Shown here: piece after piece, positions 58,374 through 64,000 of the stretch
Position numbering within the stretch: the first letter of the stretch is position 1
How the letters are laid out: each line of letters starts with the position of its first letter
NCBI GenBank assembly: GCA_020627705.1
Contig: JAHDGJ010000004.1
Location: 124,001-188,000, forward strand
Origin: Saprospiraceae bacterium
GTDB lineage: Bacteria > Bacteroidota > Bacteroidia > Chitinophagales > Saprospiraceae
Length of the DNA: 64,000 nt
Direction of reading: 5' to 3'
Notes under the pieces: generated by a model
What the model was told of the DNA's origin: nothing
Seen by the model: the letters and a program-made list of their open reading frames with translations, nothing else
Database searches by the model: none
Made by a program: the position numbers and the translations under genes

Positions 58374-58498
58374 CTATGAAAAAACTAATTTTGGAGTAAA
58401 CTAAAACTCCATTTGATCCAATAATTACAATCAAAACTTGTGCAGCATTTAAAACTTAAAATTGTCAACACAAGTCCTTCTATAGGATTCAACGTTAT

Positions 58499-59800
58499 CT
58501 AATATCCAGCATTTTGGGTAATAACTCCACCACTTGATGTTACCTCAGATTCTGGCAATGGGAACACATGGTAATTTGCATCGATGGTCTCGCCCATTTC
58601 TGCATTTACAGTGCCTGTTCTTACTAGATCAAACCATCTGTGCCCTTCAAAAGCCAACTCAAGTCTTCTTTCGTTTTGTATGGCGGTTCTTAAATCTCCT
58701 TGTGAAGAAGCTCCTGTATCAGCCAAGCCAGCTCTCGCTCTAATCTTGTTCAATTCCGCTGCTGCTGCAGATGAATTACCATTTTCGTTTAGAGCCTCTG
58801 CGTACAGCAAGATTACATCAGCTAATCTTAACTCGATCCAATCGTGATCCGGACCACCATCTTGAGGAAATTTAGGTGAAAAACCATCAACTACATCAAT
58901 GGTAACATCTCTTCTCAAGTCCCCAGGACTTGCATCAAATGCTGCAACCAAATCGTCATCTAATGGCTTATCTGATTTACTATCTAATCCGCCTGACCAC
59001 TGCCAAAAATCAGAGAAACCATATTCGTCAACAATGGCACTTGAAACTTGCGTCGCGAAAATAATCTCCTGATTTAGGTCATTATTTACGCCAAAAACGT
59101 CAGCAAAATTTGATTGTAAAGCGATGCCAGCTCCAGAAGCTCCACTAACTACTGCTCCTAATAAAGGCTCAGCATTTGCGTAATCTCCCATTTGCATGTA
59201 CACTTTTCCTAGCATTCCTCTAGCCGCCATTTTGGATGCCTTACCTGATGAAGAAGTTTCATCATTTAACCTCGCCATAGCATCTTCTAGATCTGGAATA
59301 ATTACCGTGCTATACACTTCACTAGCCGAACTTCTTGTTAATATGGATCGATCAGTAAGGCTTGGTGCATCTGATAAATTTATTGTCGTATTTCCAAAGG
59401 CTCTAACCAATTTGAAATAAGATAGTGCTCTAAGAAATTTAGCCTCACCTATTTCTACATCGTCCTCAGAGTTTTCTATAACAATATTGCAACTCAAGAT
59501 ACATTTGTAAGCAGCAGTATAAAAAGGCCCAAAAAATTGTTCTTCCATTTGAAGTAATCCCGTGCCAAATTTGTCCCACTCATCATAAGGAGATTCGAAC
59601 ATAAACGCATTGTCTGATCTAAAATCTCCCATTACAGCCATCGGAGTTATCGTACCCAATTGGTAATAGTATGCGGCATTCAAAACACCTCCAAAATCTG
59701 TAAGTGAATCTGCACTTGCAATATTTGGTGGAGCTTGATCCAAATCCTCACATGCCGTCATGAAAAGGAACGCACCTAATATTATATATATGTATTTCAT
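58499..59800 (-). CDS. susD: SusD-like substrate-binding lipoprotein (second pair)
   Basis: 433 residues. Lipoprotein signal with Cys17, then E-D-L-D. The SusD fold is seen in AKFLRALSYFKLVRAFGNTT and the C-terminal NERRLELAFEGHRWFDLVRT and the family end VFPLPESEVTSSGGVITQNA. It is shorter than the first SusD (433 against 516), which suggests a smaller loop set. It is 12 nt after susC, in one operon. Confidence 0.95.
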   Translation of the reverse strand: MKYIYIILGAFLFMTACEDLDQAPPNIASADSLTDFGGVLNAAYYYQLGTITPMAVMGDFRSDNAFMFESPYDEWDKFGTGLLQMEEQFFGPFYTAAYKCILSCNIVIENSEDDVEIGEAKFLRALSYFKLVRAFGNTTINLSDAPSLTDRSILTRSSASEVYSTVIIPDLEDAMARLNDETSSSGKASKMAARGMLGKVYMQMGDYANAEPLLGAVVSGASGAGIALQSNFADVFGVNNDLNQEIIFATQVSSAIVDEYGFSDFWQWSGGLDSKSDKPLDDDLVAAFDASPGDLRRDVTIDVVDGFSPKFPQDGGPDHDWIELRLADVILLYAEALNENGNSSAAAAELNKIRARAGLADTGASSQGDLRTAIQNERRLELAFEGHRWFDLVRTGTVNAEMGETIDANYHVFPLPESEVTSSGGVITQNAGY

Positions 59801-59812
59801 GATTTTCTAATT

Positions 59813-62800
59813 TTAAAATTTAACATTAACACCAGCAGTGAAGCTTCTAACCACTGGGCTAGCACCAACCTGAAGACCATATGTTGTAGGTCCTAGGTAG
59901 CCACCGTTAGTAATTTCTACACCTTCAGGATTAAATGATGTGTAATCACTTCCCATTAGGTATAATAAATTGGTCGAAGCAACATAAACCCTTAGTGAAC
60001 CGAAACCTAATTTTTCAATTTGATCTTGTCCTAGCGTATACCCTATAGTTACATTCCTAAGAGCGAAATAAGATGCATCTTGAATCATGGCATCTGTTTC
60101 ATCTCTGTTCCGAGCATAAAACTGACCACTTGCATCAGCTTTGCCATCACCATCTGCATCAAATGAAGGTTTCAAGGCTCTACCCCACTGGGATCCGTAA
60201 TATAATGGATCTGCATTCCAAACTTCGCCACCTTGAGCTCCTTGGAATTGAAGTGAAATGTCAAAACTATTCACCATTAAATTGGTGTTAAAACCGTAGT
60301 AAAAATCTGGTGTGTTTGATCCGATTTTTACCAAATCACCACCATCTTCAACAGTCTTGGTTCTATCAATTATGCCATCGCCATTTTGGTCTACTACATA
60401 ACTATAACCACTTTCTTGACCTGGAAATTCGACTGGATTATTTAAATCTGCCAAATCAACGAAACCTGTAGTTTCTAATCCCCACATTTCTCCAATTTCT
60501 CCTCCAACATAGTTTCTCCAAAATGGGTGTCTACCAGATTGACCATATTCTGCCCATGGCAATTCTTCGACTTGACCCTCTTCTAAATCTTCGTCGTCAA
60601 TTCCTAAGTCAGTGATTTCTGTATTTACAGTAGAAAGATTAAATCCAACATTCCATTTCAGCCTGCTGTTGTTGATCAAGTTAGCCCCTAAATCAAGCTC
60701 CAATCCTGAACTCGTTACATCACCTGAGTTTAATATGATAGAAGTTGTTCCTGCCACCTCAGATACATTTTGACTGATCAAAATATCTTCGATGTCAGAT
60801 GTATAATAATCTACTCCTACTCTGAATCTGTTTTCCATAAAACCAAGGTTTACACCATAATTGGTTTCTGTATTGGTTTGCCATGTCAAATCTGCATTTT
60901 CTACATCATCAGGAATCAAGAATCCAGTTCCAAAAATTGTAGACTGAGGACTCAACAAACTCAATGAGCTGTATGCTCCTAAGAATGAGGTTGTACCTAG
61001 TGATCCTCTACTAAATCTTAATTTCAAATCAGACAATAAGCCATCGTTATTAAAGAAAGATTCGTTGTGAACATTCCAACCCAATGAGAAGGCTGGGAAT
61101 ACTTCAAATCTGTTGTTTTTACCAAATCTTGAGTCTCCATCTCTTCTCAAAGAGAATGAAGCGAGATATTTATTGTCGTAAGCATAGTTTACTCTACCAA
61201 AAACACTTCTTCGAGCAATCGTTTCATCTCTTTCTGATACAGCAATCCCTGCAGGGTCCAAAAGGGCAAAGTTTTGAGGTTGTCCAAAAGGTATATTTGT
61301 TGAGCTCAATGAAAGTCCTCTGTTATAGAAATTTTGGAATTCAAAACCCGCAACGAATCCTACATCGTGTTTATCCGCAACATAAGCATAGTTCAGTGTA
61401 GTCTCACTTAAAACAGAAGATCTTTTAAGATCCGTTTGATTCATAAAAGTTTGAGTGCTTCTAGCTCTTGAATCAAATTCTAACCCTCTCCAAGCATAAT
61501 CTCTAGTGTCTCTCATATCAGCACCTAGTACGGTACGAATATTTAAGCCTTCAGCCAACTCATATTGCAAGTAGGTACTAATGTTTCCAAACAACGTTTT
61601 TTGCCATCTGTCCGTATTGTCCAACTTGGTGGCAGGTCCTGCATCTCCAGACCCTCCAATTCCATTTCCGCTTCTTCCATAGTGCCAATCTTGAGCAGTA
61701 TCTCCTGGTTGTAAAGTATAAATACTCTGATTCCAAGGCGCAGAACTACCACCTCTATACCCGGAATCAAACCCTGATAGTCCTAGAGATTGAGCTTCTT
61801 GATCCAATCTTTGAACAAAATCAATGGACGCTTGCGTATGATAAATAGGATGTACGCTATATGCTCTTAGGAGATCTCTCATATCATGCCCAACAATATC
61901 TCTGTCACCGACAAAGCCATTGATGTTTAATCCTGCTTTTAATTTGTCAGTCAAATTCGCATTTAGATTTAATCTTGCGTTGTACCGCTCAAAAGCCTGC
62001 GTTCTAGCAACTCCTTGAGTGTTTAAGTAACCCAGAGAAGCAAAATATGTTACATCATCTGTTCCACCTGAAATACTCAAGTCGTGATTCATGCTATTAC
62101 CATTCTGAAAAAACCAGTCTTCGACAGCCATGACATCAGGTGAATTTCTAAAACCGTTAAGTCTGTAATTGAATATGTCCTGACCAGGAGTGGTAACATT
62201 GCCATCATCATCGGTAATGTCAAAAACAGAAAAGTCAACTGCACCTGCATCACGTAATTCTTCCATTCTATCTGCCATTTCTGACGCAGTTGGATTAATA
62301 TTATCCTGCACATACCTATGTGAGGTACTTACATATGCATTGTAATTGATTGTTGGTTTTCCAGATTTACCTTGCTTGGTCGTAATCAATATCACTCCAT
62401 TAGCTCCACGGGAACCATAAATAGCAGCAGAAGCAGCATCTTTTAGTACTTCCATGCTTTCTATATCGTTGGGGTTTACCGTAGCAATACTTCCAGATAT
62501 AGGAAATCCATCCACTACGATTAGTGGGTTTGAATCACCTGAAATTGAAGAAGCTGCTCTAATTTGAATTTTTGGATCTGCTCCTGGTGCACCATCTTGA
62601 TTTTGAATTAAAACTCCTGCCATTTTACCTGCCATCGCATCATCCACTCTATTGGCTTGAATTCCCGCCAGATTAGCTCCATCTACCTGAGCTATGGCCC
62701 CGGTATTGTGTGATTTTTTCCGTGTACCATATCCAACAATTAGGACTTCATCCAATGCTTCCGAATCTGCTAGCATCGTTAAATTGTAATTAGCTCCATC

Positions 62801-63073
62801 ACCAACAGTAATACGTTGATCGGAATACCCAAGGTAGCTTACCAAAAGTACATCACCTGGATTCGCTTTGATACTAAAGGTTCCATCAATGTCGGTTATG
62901 GTTCCAACATTAGTTCCTTCGACCTGGACGCTAGCCCCAATCAATGGGTTGTTATCTTTGTCGAGTAGTTTTCCGTTGACACTTTGAGCCATTAAGGACC
63001 CAAGGCATAAGAAAAACACAGACAATGTTAAGCTGGCTTTATGTAAAAGACAGCGTTTCATAGTTTGATACAT
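59813..63073 (-). CDS. susC: SusC-like TonB-dependent outer membrane transporter (second pair)
   Basis: 1086 residues. ATG at 63073; a second ATG four codons on (MKRCLLHKASLTLSVF) is an equally plausible start. Signal peptide to about residue 30, CarboxypepD_reg-like domain (about 32-105), TonB-box region DEVLIVGYG (108-116), plug and a barrel ending in FTAGVNVKF. It imports oligosaccharides with SusD. It sits 250 nt after a pair of operator palindromes, linking it to the alginate regulator. Confidence 0.95.
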   Translation of the reverse strand: MYQTMKRCLLHKASLTLSVFFLCLGSLMAQSVNGKLLDKDNNPLIGASVQVEGTNVGTITDIDGTFSIKANPGDVLLVSYLGYSDQRITVGDGANYNLTMLADSEALDEVLIVGYGTRKKSHNTGAIAQVDGANLAGIQANRVDDAMAGKMAGVLIQNQDGAPGADPKIQIRAASSISGDSNPLIVVDGFPISGSIATVNPNDIESMEVLKDAASAAIYGSRGANGVILITTKQGKSGKPTINYNAYVSTSHRYVQDNINPTASEMADRMEELRDAGAVDFSVFDITDDDGNVTTPGQDIFNYRLNGFRNSPDVMAVEDWFFQNGNSMNHDLSISGGTDDVTYFASLGYLNTQGVARTQAFERYNARLNLNANLTDKLKAGLNINGFVGDRDIVGHDMRDLLRAYSVHPIYHTQASIDFVQRLDQEAQSLGLSGFDSGYRGGSSAPWNQSIYTLQPGDTAQDWHYGRSGNGIGGSGDAGPATKLDNTDRWQKTLFGNISTYLQYELAEGLNIRTVLGADMRDTRDYAWRGLEFDSRARSTQTFMNQTDLKRSSVLSETTLNYAYVADKHDVGFVAGFEFQNFYNRGLSLSSTNIPFGQPQNFALLDPAGIAVSERDETIARRSVFGRVNYAYDNKYLASFSLRRDGDSRFGKNNRFEVFPAFSLGWNVHNESFFNNDGLLSDLKLRFSRGSLGTTSFLGAYSSLSLLSPQSTIFGTGFLIPDDVENADLTWQTNTETNYGVNLGFMENRFRVGVDYYTSDIEDILISQNVSEVAGTTSIILNSGDVTSSGLELDLGANLINNSRLKWNVGFNLSTVNTEITDLGIDDEDLEEGQVEELPWAEYGQSGRHPFWRNYVGGEIGEMWGLETTGFVDLADLNNPVEFPGQESGYSYVVDQNGDGIIDRTKTVEDGGDLVKIGSNTPDFYYGFNTNLMVNSFDISLQFQGAQGGEVWNADPLYYGSQWGRALKPSFDADGDGKADASGQFYARNRDETDAMIQDASYFALRNVTIGYTLGQDQIEKLGFGSLRVYVASTNLLYLMGSDYTSFNPEGVEITNGGYLGPTTYGLQVGASPVVRSFTAGVNVKF

Positions 63074-63499
63074 AATTTTCTAAATAGTTTTTCAATAGTT
63101 AATAATTATAAATAGAGCTCAAGCACCAATGCTTTCGCTTAATTTCTCCAAAAATTTAATAGCAATAATTGATTGAGTATTAATTCTATAACAGAGTGAG
63201 GTAAAGGTGAAATCTTCTAGAACAACGACATTTTGGTACAATACTCGATGAGTAATTCCACCCAAAGTTGAGCACCTCAAACCAGTTGTGGGAAGCAAAA
63301 ATCTATTCTCAGTCATAGTTTTTAACTTTGGTTAACCAAATATTGGTCAACCAATAATGGTATCGAATATAACGCTTGAATTCAAAAAATCGAATTTTTT
63401 AATCAAAGAAATCGTTGACGCATGAAATTTAATTCTGTAAATCCCACAGAACACCGGAAAAAACAAGGCTTATCTGCTAAATCAAGAAAGGCTGAAATA
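63074..63499. other. Intergenic region between the second susC gene and the NRAMP gene
   Basis: 426 nt. It holds the operator pair at 63327-63355, an AT-rich stretch and a small hairpin at 63433-63451 (TTCTGT/ACAGAA) near the NRAMP stop. A 65-codon frame at 63119-63316 looks non-coding. Confidence 0.6.
63327..63355. promoter_or_regulatory. Candidate operator pair before the second susC
   Basis: Site A (63327-63340, TTTGGTTAACCAAA, a perfect palindrome) and site B (63342-63355, ATTGGTCAACCAAT) have centres exactly 15 bp apart, as in the pair before the regulator gene. Confidence 0.75.
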
Positions 63500-64000
63500 C
63501 TACATCTCGAGTATTCCAAGGATTCCATTGTAAGAAACCACTAAGGAAAACATTAAGGCGACATACAAACTAACCTTAATCCATGGCCCGAAACTATGTT
63601 CTCTCATAAGCCCCTTATTGTGTATTAAAAACAATACACCAATTATTACAGCTGGTAATGCAAACACATTAAATACTTGCGACAATATCTGGATTTGAAT
63701 AGGATTGGCACCCAATGCAGGCCCAACTAAAGCGACACAAGAAGCCACAAGAGTTATTATTTTGAATTGTTTAGAACTGGTATCCAGTTTTCCCGATTGA
63801 TAATCTGCTAGCAATAGAGGTGCAATAAGCAAACAAGGAAATATCGAAGATAATCCTGCACTCAATGTTCCGAAGAAAAAAATAGTCACTGCAAATTTAC
63901 CTGCGATGGGCTCCAAAGTATTAGCCATATCCAATACTTGATCAACCGTTTTCTCTTGTGTAAAAAGTGCTCCGTGCGCCACAGCCATGATCGCTCCACT
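63500..64000 (-). CDS. NRAMP-family divalent metal transporter, partial (N-terminus off the right edge)
   Basis: The minus-strand frame is open from the edge to the stop at 63500, about 166 codons. It reads SGAIMAVAHGALF near the edge, then four to five hydrophobic segments (FAVTIFFFGTLSAGLSSIFP, ITLVASCVALVGPALG, VFALPAVIIGVLFLIH, VSLYVALMFSLVVSY). The pattern fits the C-terminal half of NRAMP/MntH-type Mn2+/Fe2+ transporters. The Met at 63988 is internal, not the start. Its link to the alginate genes is unclear. Confidence 0.75.
   Translation of the reverse strand, partial: SGAIMAVAHGALFTQEKTVDQVLDMANTLEPIAGKFAVTIFFFGTLSAGLSSIFPCLLIAPLLLADYQSGKLDTSSKQFKIITLVASCVALVGPALGANPIQIQILSQVFNVFALPAVIIGVLFLIHNKGLMREHSFGPWIKVSLYVALMFSLVVSYNGILGILEM

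Larger units (their letters stand above)
57951..58498. other. Intergenic region before the regulator gene and after the second susD
   Basis: 548 nt without a gene. From the regulator side it holds two operator-like palindromes (57962-57990), a long AT-rich stretch and, near the susD end, a terminator hairpin at 58348-58373. Confidence 0.7.

Noticed and set aside
63119-63316. Minus-strand open frame of 65 codons upstream of susC
   Set aside because: It has an ATG but no recognisable domain, and occupies the expected promoter region of susC.

Overview
The window looks like a chromosomal segment of a free-living, probably marine, Bacteroidota bacterium. I base this on the AT-rich DNA, the near absence of Shine-Dalgarno sites, TAnnTTTG-type -7 promoter boxes, two SusC/SusD pairs, type IX secretion (T9SS) C-terminal sorting domains, and lipoproteins with acidic residues after the lipobox cysteine. 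A Saprospiria-like lineage is possible, but I cannot fix the genus from sequence alone. I saw no tRNA, rRNA, CRISPR array, insertion sequence or prophage.

Layout. (1) 1-15.8 kb holds housekeeping and accessory genes: an outer-membrane-protein/ECF-sigma/membrane-protein operon cut by the left edge, an SRPBCC protein, an acyl-CoA thioesterase, a 561-residue conserved protein of unknown function, lysS followed by a PlsC-type acyltransferase, a probable DUF3179 remnant, a second ECF-sigma/anti-sigma-like pair, sucD with an FtsB/DivIC-like gene, and carA-eno. (2) 15.8-34.0 kb is the complete str-S10-spc-alpha ribosomal cluster on the minus strand, running rpsL-rpsG-fusA-rpsJ ... secY-map-infA-rpmJ ... 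rpoA-rplQ. It includes rpmJ and rpmD, which are very short. Clear -7 boxes lie before rpsL, rpsJ and rplP, and a strong hairpin follows rplQ. (3) 34.1-34.9 kb has a broken small lipoprotein gene and tspO. (4) 34.9-63.1 kb is an alginate utilization locus on the minus strand, interrupted by a GNAT gene and a polyprenyl synthetase gene.

How the alginate genes fit together. A secreted PL6 lyase and a large multidomain PL7 lyase (both with T9SS tails) would cut alginate outside the cell. Two SusC/SusD pairs and a PKD lipoprotein would bind and import oligosaccharides. A lipoprotein with two tandem PL7 domains would continue depolymerization. KdgF, an SDR reductase, KdgK and Eda would convert the unsaturated uronate to pyruvate and glyceraldehyde-3-phosphate, and an MFS transporter would bring uronates across the inner membrane. 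A GntR/FadR-family regulator heads the catabolic operon. A 14-bp palindrome, WTTGGTNNACCAAW, occurs before five transcription units of the locus. It is doubled with exactly 15 bp between centres before the regulator and before the second susC. I infer that it is the regulator's operator. A right-handed beta-helix protein of unrecognized family sits in the locus and is the best candidate for an undescribed alginate-related activity. No PL15 or PL17 oligoalginate lyase is present in the window.

The right edge cuts an NRAMP-family metal transporter gene.
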